NCBI RefSeq assembly: GCF_963664735.1
Contig: NZ_OY761553.1
Location: 4,771,001-4,835,000, forward strand
Direction: 5' to 3'
DNA: 64,000 nucleotides
From: an uncultured Cohaesibacter sp.
GTDB lineage: Bacteria; Pseudomonadota; Alphaproteobacteria; Rhizobiales; Cohaesibacteraceae
Part shown: one piece after another, positions 24,476 to 34,829 of the stretch
Layout: each line of letters begins with the position of its first letter
Position numbering within the stretch: the first letter of the stretch is position 1
The notes under the pieces: model-generated
Told to the model about the DNA's origin: nothing
What the model saw: only the letters and a program-made list of their open reading frames with translations
Database searches by the model: none
Made by a program: the position numbers and the translations under genes

Positions 24476-25462
24476 ATGCTGTCTTTGGATGAAATTGTTG
24501 GGTTGTTGAAAGCTGGTGGGGAACCGACCCGTCTGCGTCTGTTGGCGTTGCTGGCCGAAGGTGATCTCTCGGTTAAGGATTTGACGGCCATTCTGCATCA
24601 GAGCCAACCGCGTATTTCGCGCCATCTGAAGTTGCTTTATGAATCCGGCTTGGTCGAACGGCTTCCGGAAGGGGCCTGGGTCTATTATTGCCTGACCAGG
24701 GACGCTGCGAAAGGCGATATGATCTCGGCTGCCCTGCGCAATTTGGATCCGCAAGATGCAATGATCCTGCGCGACAGGGACCGCCTGAATCAGATCAAGG
24801 AAGCCAACGCGCAGCAGGCGACGGATTATTTCCAGCAAAATGCGGAGCGCTGGGACGAGTTGCGCGTCTTGCATGTGCCGGAAAGTGCTGTTGAACAGGC
24901 AATTCTTGAGGGGCTTGGGGATCGAAAGATCAATCAGCTTCTAGACCTTGGTACCGGCACTGGCAGCATATTGTCGTTGCTGGCGGATCGTTGCAAAGAT
25001 GGGCTCGGGCTGGATTCCAACCGTTCGATGCTCGCTGTTGCGCGGTCTCGGCTCGATGGTCCCAACAAAGGGCATCTGCATGTACAGCAGGGAGACTTGC
25101 TGGATCTGGCAAGTCTGGATCGCAAGTTCGACCTCATCACCATTCATCAGGTCCTGCACTATCTTGATGACCCGTCAGCAGCTTTGAATGAGGCTGCGCT
25201 AGTGATCGTGCCGGGCGGGCGTCTGCTCGTGGTCGATTTCGCGCCACATGAGCATGAGTTTTTGCGAAAGGATCACGCGCACAGGCGCCTGGGGTTCTCC
25301 CATGATGCCATGCGCCGCTGGATGCAGGAGGCTGGTTTCAAAGTGACGCTGGCCAGAGATCTTGAGCCCTGCAATCAAGAAGGCGAAATGACAGCGGAAT
25401 CCCTCACGGTTTCCATCTGGTTAGCTGAAAAAGCGGACGGCCCGGTATCTGTTAAGGACTGA
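24476..25462 (+). CDS. ArsR-type regulator fused to a SAM methyltransferase domain (SahR-like)
   Basis: 328 aa in two parts. Residues 5-75 form an ArsR winged helix (GGEPTRLRLLALLAEGDLSVKDLTAIL, then SQPRISRHLKLLYESGLVERL). The metal-binding cysteines of arsenic-sensing ArsR (CVCDL) are missing: LSVKDL stands there. Residues 150-290 are a class I methyltransferase fold with LLDLGTGTGSIL near 155-165 and LVVDFAPHEHEFLRKDHAHRRLGF. Proteins of this type regulate the methionine/SAM cycle and probably sense SAM or S-adenosylhomocysteine with the methyltransferase-like domain. The metF and metH genes follow in the same direction, and a palindromic operator precedes. Confidence 0.87.
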   Translation: MLSLDEIVGLLKAGGEPTRLRLLALLAEGDLSVKDLTAILHQSQPRISRHLKLLYESGLVERLPEGAWVYYCLTRDAAKGDMISAALRNLDPQDAMILRDRDRLNQIKEANAQQATDYFQQNAERWDELRVLHVPESAVEQAILEGLGDRKINQLLDLGTGTGSILSLLADRCKDGLGLDSNRSMLAVARSRLDGPNKGHLHVQQGDLLDLASLDRKFDLITIHQVLHYLDDPSAALNEAALVIVPGGRLLVVDFAPHEHEFLRKDHAHRRLGFSHDAMRRWMQEAGFKVTLARDLEPCNQEGEMTAESLTVSIWLAEKADGPVSVKD

Positions 25463-25574
25463 TTTGGCCGCAACAATTATAATGTCCCAACGGTGCTTTC
25501 CGGAGACATGACAGACAATAACAATGCGGCACTCTGCTTGACAGATGATTGTCGACTTGGATGAGAGAAACATT

Positions 25575-26474
25575 ATGATCCATAACGCAGAACCAAGCGG
25601 ACGGCGCAGCAAGGAAACGCACAAACTCAACGTCTCGTTCGAGTTTTTTCCTCCCAAAACGCCAAAAATGGAAGAAAGCCTTTGGGCAAGCGTAGAGCGC
25701 CTTGCGCCCCTTCAGCCCGAGTTTGTTTCGGTAACTTATGGGGCAGGCGGGTCCACCCGTGAGCGCACCCACGCAACTGTTAAGCGGATTATCAAGGAAG
25801 CTGGCATCCCTGCTGCGGCTCACCTGACATGCGTCAGTGCCACGCGGGAAGAAGTGGATGCTGTTATTCGATCCTATGCTGAGGTCGGGGTTCACCATAT
25901 TGTGGCCTTGCGCGGCGATCCTGCTGCCGGTCTTGGAGAAAAATACGTGCCTCACGAAGGCGGCTATATCAATGCAGCCGATCTTGTGGCCGGTATCAAA
26001 CAGATTGGAGATTTCGAAGTCTCTGTTTCTGCCTATCCTGAAAAACACCCGGAAAGCCCTGACTTTGCAACGGATATCGAGATGCTGCGGCAGAAGGTAG
26101 ATGCCGGTGCTACGCGTGCTATCACGCAGTTTTTCTTTGATAATGACCTCTATGAAGCTTATGTCGAGAGGGTTCGCAGAGCTGGCATTTACATCCCTAT
26201 CGTGCCGGGCATTTTGCCCATTCACAGCTTTACACAGGTTGCCGGGTTCGCGGGCAAGGCAGGGGCGAGCGTGCCGCAATGGCTGGCAAACCGCTTCGAA
26301 GGTCTGGAAGATGACCCGGAAACGCACCGGCTGGTTGCTGCTGCGGTTGCTGCCGAACAGGTGGAAGATCTGCGGGCGCGTGGGGTGGATGATTTCCATT
26401 TCTACACCATGAACCGGGCCAATTTGTCCTATGCGATCTGTCACATGCTTGGCATGCGACCCGTTAAAGCCTAA
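25575..26474 (+). CDS. metF: Methylenetetrahydrofolate reductase
   Basis: 299 aa, standard length. It reduces 5,10-methylene-THF to 5-methyl-THF with FAD, supplying the methyl group for MetH. Seen: NVSFEFFPPKTPKMEESLW (FEFFPP signature with the catalytic Glu), VSVTYGAGGSTRERT, HLTCVSATREEVD, VALRGDP and ITQFFFDNDLYEAYV. I start at the ATG with GAGAG 7 nt upstream; an in-frame ATG at 25545 would add 10 residues. It lies 112 nt after the ArsR-type gene and 93 nt before metH. Confidence 0.96.
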   Translation: MIHNAEPSGRRSKETHKLNVSFEFFPPKTPKMEESLWASVERLAPLQPEFVSVTYGAGGSTRERTHATVKRIIKEAGIPAAAHLTCVSATREEVDAVIRSYAEVGVHHIVALRGDPAAGLGEKYVPHEGGYINAADLVAGIKQIGDFEVSVSAYPEKHPESPDFATDIEMLRQKVDAGATRAITQFFFDNDLYEAYVERVRRAGIYIPIVPGILPIHSFTQVAGFAGKAGASVPQWLANRFEGLEDDPETHRLVAAAVAAEQVEDLRARGVDDFHFYTMNRANLSYAICHMLGMRPVKA

Positions 26475-26567
26475 AGATAAAGCCCTTTTAAGACCTAATT
26501 ACCCTGTGGGAGTGCTGAGCGGCGATGAATGCCGCCCCCTCCCTCTTGATGTTAAGGAATTCCGATC

Positions 26568-29500
26568 ATGTCAATCTTGCCCAAGAGCGCTTCATATGGG
26601 TTGCTGACGCAGCTGGCGTCTGAGCGTATTCTAATTTTTGATGGCGCCATGGGCACCATGATCCAGCGCCTTAATCTGACGGAAGAGGACTTTCGTGGCG
26701 AGCGTTTCAAGGACTGGGAGAAGGACCTCAAGGGCAACAACGACCTTTTGTCCATTACCAAGCCAGACGCCATTCGCGATATTCATCGTCAATATTTCGA
26801 GGCGGGCGCAGACTTCGCAGGAACCAACACCTTTTCGGCAACCACTGTGGCGCAGGGCGATTATGCCATGGAGCATCTGGCCTATGAGATCAACTTCGAA
26901 AGCGCCAAGATTGCCCGCGAAGCTGCCGACGCTGTGGAAGCCAAAGAGCCGGGTCGCAAATGCTTTGTGCTCGGTGCCATGGGGCCGACCAACCGGACCG
27001 CGTCCATTTCGCCCGATGTGAACAATCCCGGCTTCAGGGCGATCAGCTTTGATGAGCTGAGGGTGGCTTATCGGGAAGCGGCCAAGGGCTTGCTTGACGG
27101 CGGGGCGGATGCGCTGGCTGTCGAGACCATTTTTGACACGCTCAATGCCAAGGCGGCGCTGTTTGCCATCGAGGAAGAGTTTGAAGAACGCGGCATGCGC
27201 TGGCCGGTGATCATTTCGGGCACCATCACGGACAAGTCCGGCCGCACGCTTTCCGGCCAGACCGCAGAAGCCTTCTATCATTCCATTCGTCATGCCAAGC
27301 CGTTTGCTGTGGGGCTTAACTGTGCGCTTGGGGCCGCCGAGCTGCGCCAGCATATTGATGCACTTTCGCGGGTGGCTGAAACGCTTATTTCGACTTACCC
27401 AAATGCCGGGTTGCCCAACGAATTCGGTGAATATGATGAGAGCCCGGAACATATGGCCAGCATCATTGATGGCTTTGCGCGGGATGGCCTGATCAATATT
27501 GTCGGTGGCTGTTGCGGTACGACCCCGGCTCACATCAAGGCAATTGCCGAAACGGTTAAAAAATATCCGATCCGTCAGATCCCTGACATCAAGCCTTATA
27601 TGCGCCTTTCCGGTCTCGAACCTTTCACGCTGACGCCAGAGACGAATTTCGTCAATATCGGCGAGCGGACCAACGTTACCGGTTCTGCCAAATTCCGCAA
27701 GCTGATCAAGGAAGGCGATTACGAAGCAGCCCTTGATGTCGCTCGCCAGCAGGTCGAAAGTGGCGCGCAGATTATCGACGTGAATATGGATGAGGGGCTG
27801 CTCGATTCCGAGGAAGCGATGCAGACCTTCCTGCATCTCATTGTCTCTGAGCCGGATATTTCCCGCGTGCCTGTCATGGTCGATAGCTCGAAATGGAGCG
27901 TGATTGAAGCCGGGCTCAAATGTCTGCAGGGCAAGTCTGTCGTCAACTCCATTTCCATGAAGGAAGGCAAGGAAGCCTTCGTTGCCCATGCAGAGACCAT
28001 TCTGCGCTATGGTGCTGCGGTGGTCGTGATGGCCTTTGATGAAAACGGTCAGGCAGATAGCTACGAACGCAAAATCTCAATCTGCAAGAAGAGCTATGAC
28101 ATTCTGGTTAATGAGGTTGGCTTCCCGCCTGAAGACATCATTTTCGATCCGAACGTGTTTGCCGTGGCAACAGGTATTGAGGAACACAATAATTACGGGG
28201 TGGACTTCATCAATGCGACCAAGTGGATCCGCAAGAATCTGCCTGGTGCCCATGTATCTGGCGGTCTCTCGAATCTGAGCTTCTCCTTCCGCGGCAACAA
28301 TCTTGTCCGTGAGGCGATGCATTCGGCGTTTCTCTATCATGCCATCAAGGTCGGGCTTGATATGTCCATCGTCAATGCCGGTCAGTTGATGGTCTATGAC
28401 CAGATCGACAAGGATCTGCTGGAGCGTATTGAGGACGTTGTGCTCAACCGGCGTGAGGATGGCACTGATCGCCTGTTGGAGATCGCTGAGCGTTATCTCA
28501 ATCAGAAGGGTGAGCACAAGGTTGCAGATCTTGCCTGGCGTGAATTGCCGGTCGAGAAGCGCCTTGAGCATGCGCTGGTCAAGGGCATCAATGAATTTGT
28601 CGAGGAAGATGTTGAGGAAGCCCGCCAGAAGTCAACCCGCACGCTGGATGTGATCGAGGGGCCGCTGATGGATGGCATGAATGTGGTTGGCGACCTGTTT
28701 GGCGATGGCAAGATGTTCCTGCCGCAGGTGGTCAAGTCTGCCCGCGTGATGAAGAAGGCCGTGGCCTATCTGATGCCCTTCATGGAAGAGGAACAGGCGG
28801 GCGAGAAGACCAGCGCGGGCAAGGTTTTGATGGCGACCGTCAAGGGCGACGTGCATGATATCGGTAAGAATATCGTCGGCGTGGTGCTTCAGTGTAACGG
28901 TTATGAGGTTGTTGATCTCGGGGTGATGGTGCCTGCCAATGATATCTTGGAAGCGGCGCGCCGCGAGAAGGTCGATATTATCGGTCTTTCCGGACTGATC
29001 ACGCCATCGCTTGATGAAATGTGCCATGTTGCCGCCGAGTTGCAGCGCGAAGGCTTCTCCCAGCCGCTGATGATCGGTGGCGCGACGACCTCGCAAGTGC
29101 ATACGGCGGTCAAGATCGATCCCAATTACAACAATGGTCAGGCGGTTTATGTGACCGATGCCAGCCGCGCCGTTGGCGTTGCCACGCGTCTTTTGTCGCG
29201 GGAAAAGGCCGAATATATTGCCGATATCAAGAGCACCTATATTCAGGTTCGTGCAAAGCATGAGGCGGCACAGGGTAAGAAAAACCGTTTGACCCTTGCT
29301 CAGGCACGTGAGGATCACTTCAAGATCGATTGGGCATCCTATAAGCCAACAAAGCCGACTTTCATTGGAACGAAGGTCTTCGAGACTTATGATCTGGCCT
29401 CTCTGGTCGATTATATTGACTGGACGCCTTTCTTCTCCGCATGGGAGATGAAGGGGCGTTATCCTGCCATCTTGACCGATGAAACCTATGGTGAAGCGGC

Positions 29501-30266
29501 CTCCAGTCTGTTCAATGACGCTCAGGCAATGCTTGAAAAAATCGTGGAAGAAAAATGGCTGACGGCGCGGGCCGTGATTGGCCTTTGGCCAGCCAACAGC
29601 ATCGGCGATGACATTGCCGTATTCAGTGATGATAACAGGGTGCAGGAAGCTGCACGCTTTTATGGTTTGCGGCAGCAAATGGCGGGTCGCTCGTCACGGG
29701 CTCGGGTTGCCATGGGTGACTTCGTGGCTCCGGCAGAAAGTGGCATTGCGGATTATATCGGCGGCTTTGCTGTTTCAACCGGTTTTGGTGAAGAAGAGCG
29801 GGCCAAGGCGTTTGATGCGGCGGGGGATGATTATTCAAAAATTCTGCTTCAGGCTCTGTCTGATCGTCTTGCCGAAGCCTTTGCTGAACTGATGCATGCG
29901 CGCGTGCGCAAGGAGTTCTGGGGCTATGCTGCCGATGAAACCTTCAGTCATGATGAGATCATCGAAGAGCGTTACGACGGTATTCGTCCAGCTCCTGGCT
30001 ATCCTGCACAGCCGGATCACACCGAGAAGCGGACTTTGTTTGGTCTACTCGATGCTGAATCCCAGATCGGTATCCGCTTGACGGAAAGCTGTGCCATGAT
30101 ACCTGCCTCGTCAGTTTCCGGCATTTATATCGGCCATCCTGACAGCTATTATTTCGGGGTTGGCAAAATCGAGAAAGATCAGGTTGCCGATTACGCCAAG
30201 CGCAAGGGGTGGAGCGTTGAAGAAGCCGAAAAATGGCTTGCTCCCATTCTCAATTACACGGCGTGA
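26568..30266 (+). CDS. metH: Cobalamin-dependent methionine synthase
   Basis: 1232 aa, full length with all four modules. (1) Homocysteine module, about 1-330, with zinc cysteines C252 and C315-C316. (2) Pterin-binding module about 355-620 ([20 protein letters not shown]). (3) Cobalamin module about 650-890, with D761-V-H763-D-I-G, whose His is the lower cobalt ligand. (4) C-terminal activation module about 900-1232 with [25 protein letters not shown] for SAM. It makes methionine from homocysteine and 5-methyl-THF, in a transcription unit with metF. No B12-free MetE is seen in the window. A bidirectional terminator follows. Confidence 0.98.
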   Translation: MSILPKSASYGLLTQLASERILIFDGAMGTMIQRLNLTEEDFRGERFKDWEKDLKGNNDLLSITKPDAIRDIHRQYFEAGADFAGTNTFSATTVAQGDYAMEHLAYEINFESAKIAREAADAVEAKEPGRKCFVLGAMGPTNRTASISPDVNNPGFRAISFDELRVAYREAAKGLLDGGADALAVETIFDTLNAKAALFAIEEEFEERGMRWPVIISGTITDKSGRTLSGQTAEAFYHSIRHAKPFAVGLNCALGAAELRQHIDALSRVAETLISTYPNAGLPNEFGEYDESPEHMASIIDGFARDGLINIVGGCCGTTPAHIKAIAETVKKYPIRQIPDIKPYMRLSGLEPFTLTPETNFVNIGERTNVTGSAKFRKLIKEGDYEAALDVARQQVESGAQIIDVNMDEGLLDSEEAMQTFLHLIVSEPDISRVPVMVDSSKWSVIEAGLKCLQGKSVVNSISMKEGKEAFVAHAETILRYGAAVVVMAFDENGQADSYERKISICKKSYDILVNEVGFPPEDIIFDPNVFAVATGIEEHNNYGVDFINATKWIRKNLPGAHVSGGLSNLSFSFRGNNLVREAMHSAFLYHAIKVGLDMSIVNAGQLMVYDQIDKDLLERIEDVVLNRREDGTDRLLEIAERYLNQKGEHKVADLAWRELPVEKRLEHALVKGINEFVEEDVEEARQKSTRTLDVIEGPLMDGMNVVGDLFGDGKMFLPQVVKSARVMKKAVAYLMPFMEEEQAGEKTSAGKVLMATVKGDVHDIGKNIVGVVLQCNGYEVVDLGVMVPANDILEAARREKVDIIGLSGLITPSLDEMCHVAAELQREGFSQPLMIGGATTSQVHTAVKIDPNYNNGQAVYVTDASRAVGVATRLLSREKAEYIADIKSTYIQVRAKHEAAQGKKNRLTLAQAREDHFKIDWASYKPTKPTFIGTKVFETYDLASLVDYIDWTPFFSAWEMKGRYPAILTDETYGEAASSLFNDAQAMLEKIVEEKWLTARAVIGLWPANSIGDDIAVFSDDNRVQEAARFYGLRQQMAGRSSRARVAMGDFVAPAESGIADYIGGFAVSTGFGEEERAKAFDAAGDDYSKILLQALSDRLAEAFAELMHARVRKEFWGYAADETFSHDEIIEERYDGIRPAPGYPAQPDHTEKRTLFGLLDAESQIGIRLTESCAMIPASSVSGIYIGHPDSYYFGVGKIEKDQVADYAKRKGWSVEEAEKWLAPILNYTA

Positions 30267-30342
30267 TTGGAGTTTTCGACGCATGCCGACGCAATAGCTT
30301 GGCACCAAGAAAATAAAATCATTCTCAAGTATTCATTAAGTA

Positions 30343-30370
30343 AAAAGGTCGGGTAAAAACCCGACCTTTT
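30343..30370. terminator. Bidirectional terminator between metH and the 25-aa peptide gene
   Basis: AAAAAGGTCGGGT / ACCCGACCTTTT stem with a 4-nt A loop; T tracts on both strands. It ends metH on the plus strand and the small membrane peptide gene on the minus strand. Confidence 0.88.
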
Positions 30371-30460
30371 ACTCGCATGCAGGCGAATAAAGTTGTGTCT
30401 TTTCAAGGGTATTGATGAAGACAGCCTCCACTGCCTAACGCAATTGTCGTTGCCTCCTCC

Positions 30461-30538
30461 TTAAATAATTCCAACGACAATAGCAGCGATGAATGCAAAG
30501 GCCGCACACACAATCATGATGTTCAAAGATTTGACCAT
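30461..30538 (-). CDS. 25-aa single-helix membrane peptide
   Basis: Reading on the minus strand: a short N-terminus (MVKSLN) is followed by a nearly continuous hydrophobic helix of about 19 residues (IMIVCAAFAFIAAIVVGII). A strong ribosome site AAAAGGAGAGG precedes the ATG, and a shared terminator lies 90 nt downstream. A second GGAGGAGG-type site sits directly after the stop. The features favour a real small protein, below the size limit of ordinary gene calling. Function unknown; single-helix peptides of this size often stabilise membrane complexes. Confidence 0.72.
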   Translation of the reverse strand: MVKSLNIMIVCAAFAFIAAIVVGII

Positions 30539-30931
30539 AGAGCCTCTCCTTTTAGCCTTTCCTTCATGCAACGAAGTCTAGGACAAGTTCGAGAATTCGC
30601 GAAACAAAAAATTTGGTGCGATGCGGAGAAACGGTGCGACTTTGTTACCAAAAAGTGAAGAAACCCTTGTGTATCCTTGGGTTAAAGTGCGACAATTCTG
30701 TAACACAAAACAGGGGAAAATTGATGAATGTTGCGTCGCAGCATCTCAAAAATAGTCAAAATTACCCCTCGTGTGACTGCTTATGCATTGGTCATATGCC
30801 TAATATTTGAGCTTAAATTTGCGCAAATTACGAGCTGATTCAGTAACGATCAGTTGGAAAAAATGCGCAGACAACTCTCTTCGTCATGCAGCCGTTGATG
30901 GATCCCGTTCTGTTCGAGGCCCATCATTGTG
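30539..30931. other. Intergenic region upstream of the 25-aa peptide gene
   Basis: 393 bp between the small-peptide start and the amidase stop. Promoter material for the peptide must be here. A 65-codon plus-strand frame (30613-30810) has a poor start and composition and is not credited as a gene. Confidence 0.4.
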
Positions 30932-32230
30932 TCAATCATTCAGATGGCGCTGGATTGCTCCCTCGAGCCAATGGGCAATTTGAAGAGTGTTTCGGTCTTT
31001 TCCTTCCTGCCCGATGATCTGCACTCCGAGCGGCAGTCCATCTTCTGTTTTGAGACCGGTTACATTAAGACAAGGCGTATACAACAACGTCCAGATTCTG
31101 TTGAATAACGGGGAGCCGGTGGATGCCATGCCTTGAGGCGCGGGGCCTTGCGCCGACAGGCTGAGCATTGCGTCGACATCTTCGAATTGCTCGTTCAGCT
31201 CCAGCCTTGCTGCCTTGGCGCAAATAATTGCTTCGTCATAGTCTGAGGGAGAAATGGTCTGGGCAAAATCCAGTGTCTGCTTAAGCAGCGGGCTCAATTG
31301 GTCGGCATGGTGGGTATATTCCCATGCTAGAGCCTGTGAGGCCTCATAGTCTTGAATGATCTGGTGGGAGTTGAAAGCGCATAGAAAGTGCTCGCTGGGC
31401 TCCAGTTCGATTACCTCAGAACCGAGACGTTTCAGACTGTCAACCATGGCATCGAACCGCTTTACGTAATCGCTATCGGCTTCTTGCCATGTGCGGCACC
31501 TGATTATGCCGAATTTGGGTTGTTTGAAATCTGCTTCTGTGTCGACTTTGAGATTGCGCCCGGTGATGGCCGATGCCGCATATGCGCAATCGGCGACTTT
31601 CGCTGCGAAGAGGCCTGCGGTATCAAGTGTCCATGAAAAGTCCTTTATTCCCACTTTGGGCAAAAGGCCGTAACTTGGTTTGTAGCCGGTTACACCGCAA
31701 TAGGATGCAGGGCGAATGATCGAGCCTCCCGTCTGGGTTCCAAAAGCAAGGTGAGCCATGCCTGCAGCAATTGCCGCTGCCGAGCCTGATGATGATCCGC
31801 CCGGAGTGTGGTTCAGATTGTGTGGGTTTTTTGTCTGGCTGGGATCAAGAAAGGCAAATTCGCTGGTTGCCGACTTGCCGATCATCGTTCCGCCAGCATT
31901 CTTGGCCATGGTTACGAGCGCTGCATCACGCATTGGTTCGTGATCGCGATAGATTGGCGAATTATATTCGGTCGGCAGTGATTTTGTCTCGATGATGTCC
32001 TTGATTGCAATCGCAATGCCAGCCAGGGGGCCTTCTGCGTTTTCGGCTTCAGTTATCGCATGGCCGTTGACCGAGACGAAGGCATGGATGTGCTTTTCGC
32101 AAAGCGCCAGACGCTGCAAACAGGCCTCTAGCGATTGTGCTGGCGTTTGGGTGCCAGAATCGATTGCCTTGAGCGTCTCAAGAAGGCTGACCGGGGCGAC
32201 GAGTTTTTCTTCTTGCGATGCGTGAACCAT
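30932..32230 (-). CDS. Amidase-signature family amidase
   Basis: 432 aa. The Ser-cisSer-Lys triad is visible: K77 in AIAIKDI, S146 in GGSSSGS and nucleophile S170 in GTQTGGS, with PASYCGVTGYKPSYG closing the signature. The family cleaves amide bonds of small molecules, and includes the GatA subunit; here the C-terminus (LPLGVQIIGQEGKDRNTLQIAHWLEGAI) fits a stand-alone amidase, and no gatB/gatC is adjacent. Substrate unknown. Single gene, divergent from the extensin-like lipoprotein gene. Confidence 0.9.
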   Translation of the reverse strand: MVHASQEEKLVAPVSLLETLKAIDSGTQTPAQSLEACLQRLALCEKHIHAFVSVNGHAITEAENAEGPLAGIAIAIKDIIETKSLPTEYNSPIYRDHEPMRDAALVTMAKNAGGTMIGKSATSEFAFLDPSQTKNPHNLNHTPGGSSSGSAAAIAAGMAHLAFGTQTGGSIIRPASYCGVTGYKPSYGLLPKVGIKDFSWTLDTAGLFAAKVADCAYAASAITGRNLKVDTEADFKQPKFGIIRCRTWQEADSDYVKRFDAMVDSLKRLGSEVIELEPSEHFLCAFNSHQIIQDYEASQALAWEYTHHADQLSPLLKQTLDFAQTISPSDYDEAIICAKAARLELNEQFEDVDAMLSLSAQGPAPQGMASTGSPLFNRIWTLLYTPCLNVTGLKTEDGLPLGVQIIGQEGKDRNTLQIAHWLEGAIQRHLND

Positions 32231-32301
32231 TGCGCTGCCTTTATGTTAACCTTTGCACTTCAGGATGCGCTTAATTGAATGCAGCTGCAAGCGGGAATCA
32301 A

Positions 32302-33006
32302 ATGATCATGAAGCACATCTTTGGAAAGAAGCCCGCCATCGTGGCTTTGTTGGCTGTCATGACGCTTTCGAGTTGCAGCGGGTTTCAAGATCTTGAAGAG
32401 ATTCCTCAAGCGGATTTGCAGAAAGAGGCTATCTGGCCTGATCAGGCCATTTCTGTCGATAATTGTCCGGTCGTTGTCAATGGGTTTGCTGATGCTACGG
32501 CTATGCCTTCCATCAATGGAAAGTGGGGATGTGGAAGCGAGGCTCCTTTCTCGGTTGTTGCCCTTATGGGGGGCAATCCGGTTCAGTTTGATCGGGAGGC
32601 CACGATCAATTGCGTCATGACTTCTCAGCTTTATCGTTATTTCTCTGAGATCGTGCAGCCTCTGGCGCTTGATAAGTTTGGGCAACCTGTCGCTGAAATT
32701 CGCGTTGCTGCCTCCTATGCCTGCCGCCCACGCAACAACAAGAGCGGCGCCAAACTCTCTGAGCATGGGCGCGCCAACGCCATTGATATCAGTGCATTCG
32801 TGTTACGGGATGGAACTGTTCTAACCGTTGAGGACGATTGGGCCAGAAGGGGGCGGAAAGGACGCTTCCTTCGTGCAATCAATCGTCAAGCCTGTCGGTA
32901 CTTTACGACGGTTATCGGTCCGGGAGGGGATAAGTATCATCAGGATCATATCCATCTCGACCATGGCCTGCACGGGAAAAATGGCGTCTGGCGCGTGTGC
33001 CAATAG
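32302..33006 (+). CDS. Extensin-like C-terminal domain lipoprotein
   Basis: 234 aa from the ATG at 32302 (the frame is open to 32275). It has a lipoprotein signal: a hydrophobic N-terminus ending in TLSS-C25. The Extensin-like_C domain follows. It contains SEHGRANAIDIS and HQDHIHLDHG, the Ser-x-His-x6-Asp and His-x2-His-x-His arrangement of LAS-type zinc peptidases (VanY, MepA), so a peptidoglycan hydrolase role is plausible although unproven for this family. Cysteines near C45, C63, C77 and C111 could form disulfides. Monocistronic. Confidence 0.85.
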   Translation: MIMKHIFGKKPAIVALLAVMTLSSCSGFQDLEEIPQADLQKEAIWPDQAISVDNCPVVVNGFADATAMPSINGKWGCGSEAPFSVVALMGGNPVQFDREATINCVMTSQLYRYFSEIVQPLALDKFGQPVAEIRVAASYACRPRNNKSGAKLSEHGRANAIDISAFVLRDGTVLTVEDDWARRGRKGRFLRAINRQACRYFTTVIGPGGDKYHQDHIHLDHGLHGKNGVWRVCQ

Positions 33007-33223
33007 AGAAAAGCAGGCTTCGGTTCGTTGTGGCTCTGGTGGTGGTTTCTCTTACTATGCAGATCTGTCGCGTAAAAATTTCGCTATCGAATGCTGCTCC
33101 CTATGACCAAATTTCTGTTTTTGCGTTATCGAAAGCTCGTAATTTTAGCGAGTATCGAATAAGTTAAGCCGCGAAGTATCCGGCCAAATCAGGTTTATGA
33201 GCTTTGGATGCTGAGGAGACGCT

Positions 33224-33934
33224 ATGAGCATTTGGAACCACATCGGGAGCTTGATCGAGGATCTTCGACAAAGCGATGCGATTTCCCAGTTTGTGGAAAA
33301 AGTAACGTCAGTTGTGCGCGGACTTGGCAGTGGAATTGACCGCAAACAACTTACATTCACGGTTGCCGTGATAGCCCTGTCTGCGAAAATGGCCAAGGCT
33401 GACGGTGTCGTTACCCAGGATGAGATACACGCTTTCCAGAAGCTTTTTGCGATTCCGGCAGGTGAAGAGCGCAATGTCGCTCGCATGTTCAATCTCGCCA
33501 AGCAAGATGTGGCGGGCTATGAAGCCTATGCCCGGCAGATTGCCGCTCTTTATGAAGACGATCTGGAGCCACTGGCGGATATTCTGGATGGTCTCTTCAT
33601 GATTGCCGGAGCAGACGGCGTCATGCACAACAGGGAAATGCTCTATCTCGAACATGTTGCCGAGATTTTCGGTATTCCGCAGCGCTGCTTTGAACGCATC
33701 AAGATGAGCCATGTGAAGCCGGATGAGCAAGACCCCTATACGATCCTGGAGGCAGACCGTTCCATGAGCGATAAGGAGCTCAAAAGCCATTATCGCAAGT
33801 TGGTGCGGGAGAACCATCCAGATCGGTTGATTGCGCGTGGAGTGCCTGAGGAGTTTGTTCGGATCTCCACCGAAAAGCTGGCGGCCATAAATAACGCATG
33901 GTCAATGATTGAGATTGAGCGCGGCTTGCGCTAA
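33224..33934 (+). CDS. TerB plus J-domain co-chaperone (DjlA-like)
   Basis: 236 aa. Residues about 40-150 are a TerB-like helical domain with acidic metal-site patches (AKADGVVTQDEIHAF and GADGVMHNREMLYLEHVA). Residues 170-236 form a C-terminal J domain with the HPD motif in RENHPDRLIARG, needed to stimulate DnaK. This arrangement is the soluble part of DjlA; the usual N-terminal membrane anchor is missing. The start has GGAGACGCT 8 nt before the ATG. The AmpD-like gene follows after 64 nt, possibly in one unit. Confidence 0.9.
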   Translation: MSIWNHIGSLIEDLRQSDAISQFVEKVTSVVRGLGSGIDRKQLTFTVAVIALSAKMAKADGVVTQDEIHAFQKLFAIPAGEERNVARMFNLAKQDVAGYEAYARQIAALYEDDLEPLADILDGLFMIAGADGVMHNREMLYLEHVAEIFGIPQRCFERIKMSHVKPDEQDPYTILEADRSMSDKELKSHYRKLVRENHPDRLIARGVPEEFVRISTEKLAAINNAWSMIEIERGLR

Positions 33935-33998
33935 GAAACGGTCGTTCTGACGAGTTTGTTCAGATCTTGGTTCAAGTTGCTGTTTCATGGAGATATTC

Positions 33999-34745
33999 AT
34001 GTCGTTCGAAGCCCAGACGAATTGCGCCTGTGAGATTAAACCTTCGCCGAATTTCGGTGAGCGCAAAGATGGTCGGAAAGCCGACATGTTGCTGCTTCAC
34101 TATACTGGCATGGAAGATGACGCGCAGGCGCTGGACTGGCTGTGCAATCCGGAGAGCGCGGTTTCCGCTCACTATTTTCTGCATCGGGATGGCTCTATCG
34201 TGCAGCTGGTCGATGAGACCAAGCGGGCATGGCATGCCGGTGATGCCTATTGGAAAGGCGAGACGGACATCAACAGTTGTTCGATCGGTATCGAGATTGC
34301 CAATGCTGGTCATGAAGAGTTCGCAGAAAAGCAGCTTGATGTCCTTCATATGCTTTGCATGGATATCATTGCACGCAATGAAATTCCCAATTTCAGGGTG
34401 CTGGGGCATTCCGATGTGTCTCCGGGGCGCAAGATTGATCCGGGTGTGAAATTCCCATGGAAGCAGTTGGCCGCAGCCGGGGTTGGGCATTGGGCCGATC
34501 CGGAAATTACCGGCGGAGGGCGCTTCTTCCAGAAGGGGGACGAAGGTCAACCCATTCAGGCGTTGCAGTCGATGCTGGCGATTTATGGATATAATGTGCC
34601 CATCACCGGTGTTTTTGATGAACAGACCGAAATAGCAGTGCGGGCTTTTCAGCTGCATTTCCGGCCAGAGCTGGTGGATGGTGTTGCAGACACAACGACC
34701 ATCTCCACGCTCTATAAACTGAATTCTGCGCTGCCCAGCTTATAA
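33999..34745 (+). CDS. N-acetylmuramoyl-L-alanine amidase with peptidoglycan-binding domain (AmiD/AmpD-like)
   Basis: 248 aa. Amidase_2 domain about 20-160: zinc ligands H34 (LLLHYTGM), H137 (LGHSDVSP) and D147, with E99 (GIEIAN) as a likely catalytic residue. A C-terminal PG_binding_1 domain (GQPIQALQSMLAIYGY to TTISTLYKLN) follows. The enzyme cuts the bond between N-acetylmuramic acid and L-alanine of muropeptides. No signal peptide is visible, so cytoplasmic recycling is more likely than export. Chosen start has GGAG 6 nt upstream; an ATG at 33987 would add four residues. Confidence 0.92.
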   Translation: MSFEAQTNCACEIKPSPNFGERKDGRKADMLLLHYTGMEDDAQALDWLCNPESAVSAHYFLHRDGSIVQLVDETKRAWHAGDAYWKGETDINSCSIGIEIANAGHEEFAEKQLDVLHMLCMDIIARNEIPNFRVLGHSDVSPGRKIDPGVKFPWKQLAAAGVGHWADPEITGGGRFFQKGDEGQPIQALQSMLAIYGYNVPITGVFDEQTEIAVRAFQLHFRPELVDGVADTTTISTLYKLNSALPSL

Positions 34746-34829
34746 GCCATCTTCGGGCAACGCAGAGTTTTGGGTTATTCCTCCTGAGGCTATCGCGGTT
34801 CTGTCCCGTGTCTCAAGAAATTGCGGTCC

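Noticed and set aside
26475..26567. Cobalamin or SAH riboswitch before metH
   Set aside because: The spacer is only 93 nt. A GCGGC/GCCGC hairpin is present, but neither the B12-box nor the SAH-riboswitch core was found.
26631..27989. 452-codon open frame antisense to metH
   Set aside because: It lies fully inside metH, which is complete and well conserved. Long antisense frames arise from the codon bias of such genes; there is no ribosome site and the product is not recognised.
28632..29678. 348-codon open frame antisense to metH
   Set aside because: Same reason: shadow of a conserved coding sequence.
30613..30810. 65-codon frame upstream of the amidase gene
   Set aside because: No spaced ribosome site, unusual Cys-rich composition and no family; the amidase is on the other strand.
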